A DNA stretch of 16,307 nt from Anaerolineae bacterium (GCA_016929205.1 JAFGJF010000148.1:1-16307); one strand, 5' to 3'. Counted from the stretch's first letter, positions 1 through 7,927 are shown. Numbers and translations: made by a program. Notes: generated from the sequence alone by a model not told the origin.

Positions 1-1
1 G

Positions 2-547
2 GGCAGCACGATGGGCATTGTCGGCTTTGGCGCGGTGGGGCGTGCCCTCGCTGCACGCGCCCAGGCCTTTGAGATGCGGATCATTGCCCTTGACCTGTAT
101 CCCACCAACAAACCGGACACCGTCAGCGAGCTGTGGGGCCTGGATCGCCTCGAAGACCTGCTGCGCGAATCGGATTACGTCGTGGTCACGGTGCCCTATA
201 CGCCGCAGACGCAAGGTATGCTCGGCGCCGAGCAACTGGCGTTGATGAAACCCGGTGCGATGTTGGTCGGTATCTCGCGGGGCGGGATCATTGACCAGGC
301 CGCGCTGGCCCAGATGCTGCGCGACGGGCGTCTGGCCGCAGCCGCGCTCGACGTGTTCAAGCCCGAGCCACTGCCGGCGGACAGCGAACTGTGGGATCTG
401 GACAATCTGTTGATGACACCCCACATCGCCGGAGGCACCCAGTTTGAGGGGCGATACATCCTCGACATTTTCCGCGAGAATCTCAAGCGCTTCCTTGACG
501 GCGATCTGCCTTTGCGCAACCAGGTGAACAAGCAATTGGGGTTCTGA
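2..547 (+). CDS. D-2-hydroxyacid dehydrogenase, NAD-binding (5' end outside window)
   Basis: This is the C-terminal ~181 residues of an NAD(P)-dependent D-isomer-specific 2-hydroxyacid dehydrogenase. The family interconverts 2-hydroxy acids and 2-keto acids (phosphoglycerate, glycerate, glyoxylate or lactate types) in the cytosol. The reading frame is open to the window edge, so the first ~130 residues are missing and the Met at 11 is internal. Seen: the Rossmann motif GFGAVG, the acidic residue after the second strand (ALDLYP) that usually selects NAD, and the catalytic triad as Arg (SRGG, codon 278-280), Glu (KPEP, 365-367) and His (TPHIAGG, 422-424). All three are intact, so the enzyme should be active. 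The substrate cannot be told from this part. The stop is one base from the next start codon, which implies cotranscription. Confidence 0.9.
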   Translation, partial: GSTMGIVGFGAVGRALAARAQAFEMRIIALDLYPTNKPDTVSELWGLDRLEDLLRESDYVVVTVPYTPQTQGMLGAEQLALMKPGAMLVGISRGGIIDQAALAQMLRDGRLAAAALDVFKPEPLPADSELWDLDNLLMTPHIAGGTQFEGRYILDIFRENLKRFLDGDLPLRNQVNKQLGF

Positions 548-548
548 C

Positions 549-1025
549 TTGAACGTATTCAGCTATTTTCGTATGGGATTGGTTACGGGGCTTGTCGACA
601 AACAGACCTTGATTGCATGGGCGGACAGCGAGATTATGCGCCAGCCCATTCCCCAACCTGAGATCATGGAATTGTCGCTGTCGATGAATCGACCGTACAG
701 TGAGATCATCTGGCTGTTGAGCAGCTATGAATACAAGGCGGATTACGATCTGCCGCTCAAGTTGTTGTTTGCCCGCGCCGGGATGCTGCTGGATCAAGAT
801 GCCAGTCGGGCGCCAGAGATCGTGATGGGCTTGCGCTTGCTCAACGAAGAAGAACACCTGGACAAAGGTTTGCGCGTGCAATTGAGCGATCTCGATCGTT
901 GTCGTGAGATGACCAGCCGGGGTGAAATCGCAAAGGACGATCTGGTAGAAAGATTGTCACGTTTTTTGGCCGACTATGCTGCTTACGCAGACGATGTGCA
1001 GCAACTTGAGAAACGGGTTCTGTAA
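549..1025 (+). CDS. conserved-looking protein of unknown function, ~158 aa
   Basis: I do not recognise this family. The protein is about 158 aa, soluble, with no signal peptide or membrane segment, rich in Leu, Glu, Asp and Arg, and likely mostly alpha-helical. The N-terminal half carries a pattern (LIAWADSEIMRQP, then EIMELSLSM) resembling small uncharacterised or immunity-like proteins that I cannot name with certainty. The start is uncertain. The TTG at 549 lies one base after the upstream stop, with the GGGG of 538-542 as a poor ribosome-binding site. An ATG at 573 is possible but has no Shine-Dalgarno. Translational coupling to the dehydrogenase gene favours the TTG. The next gene starts 16 bases after the stop. 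Codon use matches the neighbours. Confidence 0.75.
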   Translation: MNVFSYFRMGLVTGLVDKQTLIAWADSEIMRQPIPQPEIMELSLSMNRPYSEIIWLLSSYEYKADYDLPLKLLFARAGMLLDQDASRAPEIVMGLRLLNEEEHLDKGLRVQLSDLDRCREMTSRGEIAKDDLVERLSRFLADYAAYADDVQQLEKRVL

Positions 1026-1041
1026 CATAAAGGAAAGTAAA

Positions 1042-2340
1042 ATGGACGAAACCCAGATACTACAGTTGGCACAGGAAGCGATCCGGCAGGGAGATAAAGC
1101 GGCAGCCCAAAAGCATCTGTTACAAGTTATTCAAATCAATGCGCGTAACGAGATTGCCTGGCTGTGGCTTTCCGCCATCGTGGACGATCCCGCTAAAGAG
1201 CAAAAGTGCCTTGAGCGAGTGATAGCGATCAACCCCGACAACGTCGTCGCACGACGACATTTGCAGCGGTTCGCTCAATCAGAGTCTGTTGATTTGGAAT
1301 TAGCCGCCCCAGGCCAAATTCAGCCCGTCGCATTGCCTGTCCAACCTGTGTCGCTGCCGTCCCCCTCGTTGCTCGAATTGTACGGTGCAGGATTCGTCCT
1401 GCCTTGCATCAGCCCGGCGTTCTACTTTCACACCGGACGTCGTCGCGTGGCGGGCGCGGTTGGCTTTTTCTTTCTCTTTGCGCTGGCAATCACAGTGGTA
1501 CAGATCCTTTCGGCGTTTCGGAGCTTTGGAACCCTGCGAAACGAGATCGAGCAGGCCTTTTCGTCCGGCGGGTTTCCCGAGATCACCATCAGCCGTGGGC
1601 AAGCCACGATTCATGGTATGAATCCATTTGTCAGAGAGTTCGATGACAGCATCTTGATTCTCGATACGACCGGCGAATACACGCCATCCAATCTCCTCTC
1701 CGGGCGGTACAATTCGGGCTTTTTGCTCACAAAGACCGAGGTGTACAGCCTTGATGAGGGCGGATTGGACAGCATCAAGTTGAGCGATCTCCAGGCTATG
1801 GTTGGCGATCCCTTTGTACTCGATGCCAAGCTCATCCAGACACTCTTGGGCTGGTTTCAGATCGCGATTTTCATTGTTCTTGTGATATGGAATTCCGTAG
1901 TCCGGCTGATCTATCTGGGTTTTCTTGCCTTGCCGGTGTGGGGCATTGCCGCTGCCATCCGCAGGGGCAGCGGTTTTGCGCCAGTGTTTATCACTGGCAT
2001 ATACGCCCTGGTTCCGGCCGTTTACGGCGCCCACTTGCTGTCGCGCATTGGGATCAGGTTTTGTGGATTGCAAACGATTCTCTGGCTCATTGTGTGGGCA
2101 GTCGGATTGGTCGTGGCGCTTTCGGAGCGTGAGGAAGGGATTATGAGTGGCAGGCGTCCTCTGCGGAGCTGGCGCGCGCTTATCGGGGTGCCGATGCTGC
2201 TTGTTCTGGCGCTGGATGCGGTGTTCTTGTGGTCGGTCGGAGGGGTGATATGCTTCTTGGTCACCTTGTTTACGCTGGTTGCACTCGCCTTCATTGGCTT
2301 GTGGCCCATCATGGGAGTGGAGAAAGCAACAGGTGGATAA
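1042..2340 (+). CDS. TPR-domain membrane protein with DUF1189-like region
   Basis: This is a predicted inner-membrane protein of 432 aa. The ATG at 1042 is chosen over an in-frame ATG at 976 because AAGGAAAG stands just before it and the earlier start would overlap the upstream gene. Residues ~4-78 form two TPR-like helical repeats; AWLWLSAIVDDP and CLERVIAINPDN are the pattern typical of Chloroflexota TPR proteins. A Pro/Val-rich linker (~88-108) follows. Hydrophobic segments lie at about 138-157, 270-305, 312-333, 344-360, 380-398 and 400-422. Between the first two is an extramembrane part (~160-265) containing ILILDTTGEYTP and SGFLLTKTEVYSL. This layout (TM, loop with an 'I-x-DTTG' motif, several TMs) fits DUF1189, a family of unknown role. 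The DUF1189 assignment is from recalled patterns. The TPR part probably binds a partner protein on the cytosolic side. Confidence 0.8.
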   Translation: MDETQILQLAQEAIRQGDKAAAQKHLLQVIQINARNEIAWLWLSAIVDDPAKEQKCLERVIAINPDNVVARRHLQRFAQSESVDLELAAPGQIQPVALPVQPVSLPSPSLLELYGAGFVLPCISPAFYFHTGRRRVAGAVGFFFLFALAITVVQILSAFRSFGTLRNEIEQAFSSGGFPEITISRGQATIHGMNPFVREFDDSILILDTTGEYTPSNLLSGRYNSGFLLTKTEVYSLDEGGLDSIKLSDLQAMVGDPFVLDAKLIQTLLGWFQIAIFIVLVIWNSVVRLIYLGFLALPVWGIAAAIRRGSGFAPVFITGIYALVPAVYGAHLLSRIGIRFCGLQTILWLIVWAVGLVVALSEREEGIMSGRRPLRSWRALIGVPMLLVLALDAVFLWSVGGVICFLVTLFTLVALAFIGLWPIMGVEKATGG

Positions 2341-2382
2341 CAAAGCACGCACATTGCCTGGCATCAGGACGGGAGGAAACGA

Positions 2383-2943
2383 ATGAAAACAACACTGGGA
2401 GCCAAAAACTGTTTGTATCCGCTGCCGACCACGCTGGTGGGCGCCAACGTCGACGGCAAGCCCAATTACATCGCCATTGCTCACGTCGGGGTGATGGCAC
2501 TTGGGCACGTTTCATTGAGTATGAACAAGCGGCATTACACCAACGCCGGGATCAAAGCAAACGGCACCTTTAGTGTCAATATCCCTTCTGTGGATATGGT
2601 CCGGGAGACCGATTACTGTGGGCTGGTATCGGGCAAAGACGTGGACAAGTCCGCGCTGTTTGAGTGTTTTTACGGGGTTCTGGAAACGGCGCCCATGATC
2701 CGTGCCTGCCCGCTCAACATGGAATGCCGGTTGATCCAGACCATCGATTTTTCCACCCACGACGTGTTCGTGGGTGAGGTAGTTGAGACCCATTGCGACG
2801 AGGACTGCCTGGTCGATGGCGCGGTCGATTTTGCTCGCGTGCAGCCGATCCTGTTCGTGATGAACGATCGGAGCTATTGGAAACTGGGCGAACGGTTTGC
2901 CGGGGCGTGGGACGCCGGCAAACTAGTGCGCGATCAAAAGTGA
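2383..2943 (+). CDS. flavin reductase family (flavoredoxin-like) FMN-binding protein
   Basis: A 186-aa cytosolic protein of the flavin reductase-like / flavoredoxin split-barrel family, which binds FMN and either reduces it with NAD(P)H or carries electrons. Seen: an N-terminal YPLPTTLVGANVDGKPN strand (the usual 'P.p..lvt..d..g..N' start), LSMNKRHYTNAGIKANGTFSVNIP (the 'S.....t..ni...geF.vNi' FMN-binding segment, quoted as separate short motifs LSMNK and FSVNIP), and a C-terminal region with HDVFVGEVVETH and PILF. The length is normal for the family. GGGAGG at 2371-2376 is a strong ribosome-binding site 6 bases before the ATG. It is the last gene of the left-hand run, 42 bases after the membrane protein gene. 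Partner and substrate are unknown; a reductase or electron-transfer role is inferred from the family. Confidence 0.85.
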   Translation: MKTTLGAKNCLYPLPTTLVGANVDGKPNYIAIAHVGVMALGHVSLSMNKRHYTNAGIKANGTFSVNIPSVDMVRETDYCGLVSGKDVDKSALFECFYGVLETAPMIRACPLNMECRLIQTIDFSTHDVFVGEVVETHCDEDCLVDGAVDFARVQPILFVMNDRSYWKLGERFAGAWDAGKLVRDQK

Positions 2944-2962
2944 TGTTGGTTTTTAACCCTTT

Positions 2963-2991
2963 TTGCATTTTGCGGCCAACGGACATACAAT
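2963..2991 (+). promoter_or_regulatory. candidate sigma70-type promoter for the tricorn gene
   Basis: TTGCAT (2963-2968) and TACAAT (2986-2991) are separated by 17 bases. The -10 box matches consensus at 5 of 6 positions, the -35 box only at its TTG. Transcription from here would give a ~70-base leader containing the GGAGG (3053-3057) before the ATG at 3066. A second pair, TTGCTT (3024-3029) and TATACA (3046-3051), lies too close to the start codon to include that ribosome-binding site. Confidence 0.35.
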
Positions 2992-3065
2992 CTGTGCAGC
3001 CAGTTATGGCCGTGGCACGTGCCTTGCTTTTTCTTCACAACATACTATACACGGAGGTCTGAACC

Positions 3066-6000
3066 ATGTCTGTCACCGAGCAATCGGAAACCCTGTTATT
3101 GAAACAACCCACCGTTAGCGCCGAGCACGTGGCCTTTTTGTATGCCGGCGATATCTGGATTGCCGACCGCGACGGTGGCACGCCTCGCCGGCTGACCGTA
3201 CACGAGGGCGAAAAATCAACCCCCATGTTTTCGCCGGACGGGCAGTGGATCGCTTTCTCGGGCAACTATGATGGCAATACCTGCGTGTACACGATTCCCA
3301 GTGAGGGTGGTTCTCCTCGCCGGCTGACCTACCACCCAGGAGCGGACTGGGTGCGCGGCTGGACGCCCGACGGGCAGCACGTGCTCTTTGCCTCTTCGCG
3401 CGATACGTCCACACTTCGTTACAAACGGCTCTACACGGTGCCGATCGAGGGGGGCTTTCCCGAACCGTTGCCGTTGCCGATGGCAGAACGCGGCGCTTAC
3501 TCGCCCGATGGCAGCCAGCTCGCCTATACACGCATTCCCGAACCGTTCTGGTCGTGGAAGCGCTATCGGGGCGGAATGACACCCGTGATCTGGGTTTTTG
3601 ATTTCGCCACGCAGGATATCGTCGAGATCCCGCATTCGAACGCCAGCGACACCTTTCCTTGCTGGATGGGCGACACCGTTTATTTCCTGTCCGACCGCAA
3701 CCATACGGTGAATCTCTTTGGCTACGATCCGCAGTCGCAATTCGTGAAACAACTGACCCACCATGACGACTTTGACATCCGTTCCTTGACGTCCGGCGCC
3801 GGCGTCCTGGCATATGAACAAGCCGGCCGGATCCATATTTATGATCCGGCAGCCGGGGCCGGCACCCCGCTCAAAATTCGGGTGGCGGCCGATCTGCCAT
3901 TCACCCGGCCGCACTATCAAAGAGGGGCCAAGGCAATCCGCAAGGCGGGGTTATCGCCAACGGGCGCGCGAGCCGTGTTCGAGGTGCGAGGCGAAATCTT
4001 GACCGTCCCGGCTAAAAAAGGCGATATCCGCAACCTGACCCGCACCCCTGGCGTGCACGAACGCGACCCGGCCTGGTCGCCCGATGGACAGCGGATCGCC
4101 TATTTTTCCGATGCCAGCGGCGAATACGAGCTGGTGATTGCGGATCAAACCGGGCTCAAAGAGAAAACGTTCATCTCGTTAGGTAAAAAGACGTTTTTTT
4201 ATTCTCCGATTTGGTCGCCCGACAGCACCAAGATCGTCTATACCGACAAGGCTCTCAACCTGTACACTATCGACCTCGATACAAAAACGCCGGTTTACAT
4301 CGACAAGGATGGCTACGATCACCCAGATCGCACCCTTGACCCGGCTTGGTCGCCCGACAGCAAGTGGATTGCCTATACCAAGCGGCTGAATACCCACATT
4401 CGTGCCGTGTTTCTCTACGAGCTGTCCAGCGGCGAAACTCACCAGGTGACAGACGGGTTGAGCGATACCACCTCGGTTTGTTTCAGCCCCGATGGCAAGT
4501 ACCTGTTTTTTACAGCCAGTGTCAATTATGGTCTGAACACGGGCTGGCTGGATATGTCTTCTTATGAACGGCCGATCTCCCGCAGTCTCTACGTCGCCGT
4601 GTTGAGCAAGGACGATCCCTCGCCGCTGGCGCCCGAGAGCGATGAAGAAGCCGAAAAAGAGGAATCGACCGAGGAAAAAGAGAAAACGAACGAGAACGAC
4701 AAAGGTGAAGAGAAAAAAGAGGATACGGAGAAAAAGCCTATCGAGGTCAAAATCGACCTGGAGAACCTGGGCCAGCGCATCCTCGCCTTGCCCGTCCCGG
4801 CACGCGATTATGACGCGTTGCAAGCGGGCGAGAACAAACTGTTCTATCTGGAGCTGCTGCCGCACCAGTTTGATTCGCGCAAGCCGCTGCTCTATCACTT
4901 GCGCACCTTTGATCTGGAAGAGCGCAAGGACGAGGTCTTTTTGGAGCAAGTCCGTGGCTACTGGCTCAGCGCCGATGGCAAAAAGCTGCTCTACCAGGGC
5001 GAAAAGGATGGCGACTATGCCATCGTTGAGACGGCCAAGAAACCGGAAAACAACGACGGCAAGCTCAAGCTGTCCAGGATGGAACTCTATGTCGAACCTC
5101 GGGCCGAATGGCAGCAAATGTTCAACGAGGTGCGCCGCATTCAGCGCGACTATTTTTACGATGCCCACATGCACGGCGTTGACTGGAATGCAGTGTGCGC
5201 CAAATACGAGCCTTTCCTCGACCACGTTGGCCATCGCAGTGACCTGAACTTTATTTTTGCCGAGATGATGGGGGAATTGGTTGCCGGTCACGCCTACGTT
5301 GGTGGGGGGGATGTTCCCCAACCGGAACACGTTCAATGTGGCCTGCTGGGAGCCGATTTCGAGATCGCCGATGGCTATTACCATATCAAGCACATCTATT
5401 CCGGTTTGAACTGGCATCCAGAACTGCGGTCGCCGCTCACCGAGCCGGGAGTCAATGTGTCGGCAGGAGAGGTCATTCTGGCTGTGAATGGGCAGCCGCT
5501 GCGTGCGCCCGACAGTATCTACCGCCTCTTTGAAAAGACGGCCGGTTGCCTGACAGAACTGCTTGTCTCTCCTTCCACGGATGAAAAGGACGCGCGCACG
5601 GTGACGGTCAAACCGATCAACAGTGAAACGGCGTTGCGCCATTGGTTCTGGGTGGAGAGCAACCGCAAAAAGGTGGACGAGCTGTCGGACGGGCGTGTGG
5701 CCTATGTATATATGACAAATACTTCGATCGAAGGCTATCACTCCTTCAATCGTTACTATTTCTCCCAACTCGACAAACAGGCCGTGGTGCTTGATGAGCG
5801 TTTTAATGGCGGCGGATCGGTTGCCGATTACGTGATCGATATGCTTGGCCGCCCGTTATTGTGTCACTGGGCTACGCGCGAGGGCAAGATCTTTCACTCG
5901 CCCAACGCTTCCATCTTTGGCCCCAAGGTCATGATCGTCAACGAGTACGCCGGGTCGGGCGGAGATGCGATGCCGCTCTTTTTCAGGCGGCGCGGCCTGG

Positions 6001-6308
6001 GCAAGTTGGTCGGCAAGCGCACCTGGGGCGGGTTGATCGGCATCTATGACTATCCGGTGTTGATGGACGGTGGCATGGTCACCGCGCCGAGGATGGCCAT
6101 TTTTAGCCCGGATAACGAATGGGAGGTCGAAAATGTGGGCATCTCTCCCGACATCGAGGTTGAGATGACGCCCAAGCTGGTGATTGCAGGGCGCGACCCG
6201 CAGCTTGAAAAGGCGGTCGAAATTGTGTTGGCCGAACTGGCAGTGAACCCGCCGACCGAGGTCAAGCGGCCCGCACCCGCCGACCGGACCATCGCTCCGG
6301 AAAAATAG
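3066..6308 (+). CDS. tricorn protease homolog (S41 family)
   Basis: A 1080-aa cytosolic serine protease of the tricorn family, which degrades peptides released by ATP-dependent proteases and, in archaea, feeds aminopeptidases. GGAGG (3053-3057) precedes the ATG and there is no signal peptide. Residues ~15-515 form TolB/WD-like propeller blades with seven or more SPDG-type turns (SPDGQWIAFS, TPDGQHVLFA, SPDGSQLAYT, SPDGQRIAYF, SPDSTKIVYT, SPDSKWIAYT, SPDGKYLFFT). A Glu/Lys-only-like linker (~526-558) follows, then the C1 domain, a PDZ domain (~775-865, with AGEVILAVNGQPL) and the catalytic C2 domain. The catalytic residues are His742 (GHAY), Ser964 (AGSGGD) and Glu1022 (WEVENVG), almost at the Thermoplasma tricorn positions (746, 965, 1023). 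The position matching Ser745 is Gly741. The residue after the nucleophile is Gly, where Asp966 is known in the archaeal enzyme. The full length and intact triad suggest activity. Confidence 0.95.
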   Translation: MSVTEQSETLLLKQPTVSAEHVAFLYAGDIWIADRDGGTPRRLTVHEGEKSTPMFSPDGQWIAFSGNYDGNTCVYTIPSEGGSPRRLTYHPGADWVRGWTPDGQHVLFASSRDTSTLRYKRLYTVPIEGGFPEPLPLPMAERGAYSPDGSQLAYTRIPEPFWSWKRYRGGMTPVIWVFDFATQDIVEIPHSNASDTFPCWMGDTVYFLSDRNHTVNLFGYDPQSQFVKQLTHHDDFDIRSLTSGAGVLAYEQAGRIHIYDPAAGAGTPLKIRVAADLPFTRPHYQRGAKAIRKAGLSPTGARAVFEVRGEILTVPAKKGDIRNLTRTPGVHERDPAWSPDGQRIAYFSDASGEYELVIADQTGLKEKTFISLGKKTFFYSPIWSPDSTKIVYTDKALNLYTIDLDTKTPVYIDKDGYDHPDRTLDPAWSPDSKWIAYTKRLNTHIRAVFLYELSSGETHQVTDGLSDTTSVCFSPDGKYLFFTASVNYGLNTGWLDMSSYERPISRSLYVAVLSKDDPSPLAPESDEEAEKEESTEEKEKTNENDKGEEKKEDTEKKPIEVKIDLENLGQRILALPVPARDYDALQAGENKLFYLELLPHQFDSRKPLLYHLRTFDLEERKDEVFLEQVRGYWLSADGKKLLYQGEKDGDYAIVETAKKPENNDGKLKLSRMELYVEPRAEWQQMFNEVRRIQRDYFYDAHMHGVDWNAVCAKYEPFLDHVGHRSDLNFIFAEMMGELVAGHAYVGGGDVPQPEHVQCGLLGADFEIADGYYHIKHIYSGLNWHPELRSPLTEPGVNVSAGEVILAVNGQPLRAPDSIYRLFEKTAGCLTELLVSPSTDEKDARTVTVKPINSETALRHWFWVESNRKKVDELSDGRVAYVYMTNTSIEGYHSFNRYYFSQLDKQAVVLDERFNGGGSVADYVIDMLGRPLLCHWATREGKIFHSPNASIFGPKVMIVNEYAGSGGDAMPLFFRRRGLGKLVGKRTWGGLIGIYDYPVLMDGGMVTAPRMAIFSPDNEWEVENVGISPDIEVEMTPKLVIAGRDPQLEKAVEIVLAELAVNPPTEVKRPAPADRTIAPEK

Positions 6309-6408
6309 TGGATGCAAAAAAAAGAGAGCCAGAGTTGCCCAGACTCTGACCCTCGACAAAAGGAGGAGAAGATTGTCTATAGGATACCACAACTGCGCTG
6401 GTATGGCT

Positions 6409-6458
6409 TGACGTTTTCCTCACTTTTCCATGACGTTTTGCCGTCAACAAGCTGACGT
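6409..6458 (+). repeat. three TGACGT direct repeats at exact 22-bp spacing
   Basis: TGACGT begins at 6409, 6431 and 6453, so the spacing is 22 and 22 bases. The first two copies extend to TGACGTTTT and the third is TGACGTAAA. A fourth TGACGT starts at 6585, 132 bases (6 x 22) after the third, and a fifth at 7899 lies in the next intergenic region. All are in the same orientation. Spacing near two helical turns fits an array of binding sites for one regulator on one DNA face. The binding protein is unknown. Confidence 0.5.
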
Positions 6459-6547
6459 AAAGGCGGCAGAAACCCTATGGCCTGGTGATTCCCTTTCGCA
6501 CAGTGGTAGAGTTGGCAGGCCAAAGATCCCAGCCAAGGGAGGGCTTT

Positions 6548-6583
6548 ATGGCTCGCGACCCGGGTGTTGGTGTGATCAGTTGA
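6548..6583 (+). other. tiny 11-codon ORF with strong ribosome-binding site (possible leader peptide)
   Basis: ATG at 6548 is followed by ten codons and TGA, giving MARDPGVGVIS. AAGGGAGGG (6535-6543) is a strong Shine-Dalgarno sequence with a short spacer of 4 bases. The ORF ends 33 bases before the aminotransferase ATG. It could be a translated leader or uORF. No run of one amino acid or alternative hairpin pair typical of attenuation was seen, so this remains a guess from position and ribosome-binding site. Confidence 0.25.
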
Positions 6584-6616
6584 TTGACGTGCCGTGCATC
6601 AAATAAAGGATAGAAA

Positions 6617-7879
6617 ATGAACAAAGGAGCGAAACTGGCGATATGCGGCGGGGAGCCGACGATCCCCGAGGGGATGATCCAACCCTGGCCTCCGATCGAC
6701 GAGATCGACCGGCAGATGGTGCTGGCCTCGCTGGATGGGCATCAGCACACCTTTGGCCCGAACTGTGTGGCCTTTCAAGACGAGTTTGCGGCCTGGAATG
6801 GCAACCGCTACGCCATCACCACCAACTCGGGGACGGCGGCGCTGCATATGTGTGTGTTTGCCTGCGGATGCGGTGCGGGCGACGAGGTGATCGTACCCGC
6901 TTATTCCTGGTCGTCGTCGGCAACATGTATATTGCAGCACAATGCCATTCCGGTCTTTGTGGACATTGATTTCGAGACGATGAACATCGATGTGAGCAAA
7001 ATCGAGGCTGCGATCACGCCCAAAACCAAGGCCATCCTCGTCGTTCACCTGCACGGGTTAGCCGTCGATATGGAACCTGTACTCGAGATCGCCAAAAAAC
7101 ACAACCTCAAGGTCATCGAAGATGCCTGCCAGGCGCATGGTGCGACGTACAAAGGACGCAAGGTGGGCACGTGGGGCGATTGCGCGGCGTTCAGCTTTAA
7201 TCAGAACAAAAGCTTGTGCTCGGGTGAGGGCGGCATGTTTGTCACCGACGATGAGGCGCTGCTCAAGCAGGCGCAAATGTTGTGGTCTTTTGGCGAGACG
7301 CGCACACCGGTTCAGGCGCGCGACTATCACGTTTATGCTATGGGCTGGATGTATCGCAACAATGACCTGACGGCGGCTTTTGGCCGAGCGCAGCTGACCA
7401 AGCTGGACGGCACTCTGGCGCAGCAGATCGAAAATGCCGAGATTCTGGATCAGGCATTACAAGGCGTGCCCGGGCTGATCTTGCCTGTGGTGCCGGACGG
7501 GTTTGGCCACAACTGGTACAACTATGTCATTCGTTTTGACATAGATGCTTTGGGCTGTCCGGACAACGCCGGCGCTTTTCGTGACAAATTGGTTCGGGCA
7601 TTCAAAGCCGAGGGGGTACCCACGATGGTCTGGCAGCATTTTATCCTGCCGGCGATGACCGTGTTCCAGGCCCAAAACGGCTACGGGCAGGGCTGCCCCT
7701 GGACATGCCCGCACGCACAGGCGGTGGATTATGCGCTGCATCAATACCCGGCGGCGCAAAAACACTGCGACACCCATACCTGTATCGTTATGGCCTTGCG
7801 CGCGCCAAATGGTCCGGACGTGGCTCGCTTGTTGGCTCGGGGCATCAGCAAAGTGATGTACAACGTTGATCAGCTTTGA
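6617..7879 (+). CDS. DegT/DnrJ/EryC1/StrS-family PLP aminotransferase
   Basis: A 420-aa cytosolic fold-type I PLP enzyme of the DegT/DnrJ/EryC1 family. Members usually transfer an amino group from Glu or Gln to a keto-sugar or keto-cyclitol for cell-surface glycans, aminocyclitols or secondary metabolites. AAAGGA (6605-6610) precedes the ATG by 6 bases. Seen: the cofactor-phosphate region TTNSGTAALH, the PLP-pyridine Asp169 in VIEDACQAHG, the family motif GDCAAFSFNQNK with the Schiff-base Lys198, and SGEGGMFVT right after it. The C-terminal half has HNWYNYVIRF and a Cys/His-rich stretch (CPWTCPHA). Length is slightly above the usual 370-400. No sugar-nucleotide genes lie next to it, so the substrate is unknown. 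It stands alone between two regulatory-looking gaps. The first residues (KLAICGGEPTIP) fit the subgroup that includes scyllo-inosose-type aminotransferases, but that is only suggestive. Confidence 0.93.
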   Translation: MNKGAKLAICGGEPTIPEGMIQPWPPIDEIDRQMVLASLDGHQHTFGPNCVAFQDEFAAWNGNRYAITTNSGTAALHMCVFACGCGAGDEVIVPAYSWSSSATCILQHNAIPVFVDIDFETMNIDVSKIEAAITPKTKAILVVHLHGLAVDMEPVLEIAKKHNLKVIEDACQAHGATYKGRKVGTWGDCAAFSFNQNKSLCSGEGGMFVTDDEALLKQAQMLWSFGETRTPVQARDYHVYAMGWMYRNNDLTAAFGRAQLTKLDGTLAQQIENAEILDQALQGVPGLILPVVPDGFGHNWYNYVIRFDIDALGCPDNAGAFRDKLVRAFKAEGVPTMVWQHFILPAMTVFQAQNGYGQGCPWTCPHAQAVDYALHQYPAAQKHCDTHTCIVMALRAPNGPDVARLLARGISKVMYNVDQL

Positions 7880-7897
7880 CAGGCCTGACCATACCTC

Positions 7898-7927
7898 TTG
7901 ACGTTACAAGGCCACCTGTTATACAAA
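7898..7927 (+). promoter_or_regulatory. candidate sigma70-type promoter for the ceramidase-like gene
   Basis: TTGACG (7898-7903, 5 of 6 to consensus) and TACAAA (7922-7927, 4 of 6) are 18 bases apart. The start codon at 8148 would leave a leader of ~215 bases that includes the 8034-8080 repeats. The -35 box overlaps the fifth TGACGT copy. Confidence 0.25.

Larger units (their letters stand above)
6309..6616 (+). promoter_or_regulatory. intergenic region before the aminotransferase gene
   Basis: This 308-base region has no gene longer than a tiny ORF. It holds a small hairpin (CAGAGT 6330-6335 / ACTCTG 6343-6348), an inverted repeat ATACCA 6384-6389 / TGGTAT 6399-6404, three TGACGT hexamers at 22-bp spacing (separate entry), a dyad TTGGC-AG-GCCAA (6512-6523), an 11-codon ORF at 6548-6583, and the AAAGGA ribosome-binding site (6605-6610) of the next gene. 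No clear sigma70 pair was found. The density of repeats suggests a regulated upstream region. Confidence 0.5.

Noticed and set aside
1300..2508. Minus-strand ORF of 402 codons across the membrane protein and flavin reductase genes
   Set aside because: It overlaps two well-supported plus-strand genes. The product is rich in His, Gln and Arg with no recognisable motif, typical of an antisense shadow.
2948..2967. GGTT-TTT-AACC followed by a T-run as terminator of the flavin reductase gene
   Set aside because: A 4-bp stem is too weak, and the T-run overlaps the candidate -35 box.
4179..5768. Long minus-strand ORF (529 codons) inside the tricorn gene
   Set aside because: It is antisense to a clear protease with intact catalytic motifs. 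The product is low-complexity and hydrophobic with no domain, and there is no ribosome-binding site logic. It is a by-product of GC-biased codon use.
6330..6348. Hairpin CAGAGT / ACTCTG after the tricorn stop as a rho-independent terminator
   Set aside because: The stem is only 6 bp and no T-run follows on the plus strand. The A-run before it would suit a minus-strand terminator, but no minus-strand gene ends there.
6409..6458. TGACGT repeats as a CRISPR remnant
   Set aside because: The repeat core is 6-9 bases with 13-base gaps, far below CRISPR repeat and spacer sizes, and there is no cas gene.
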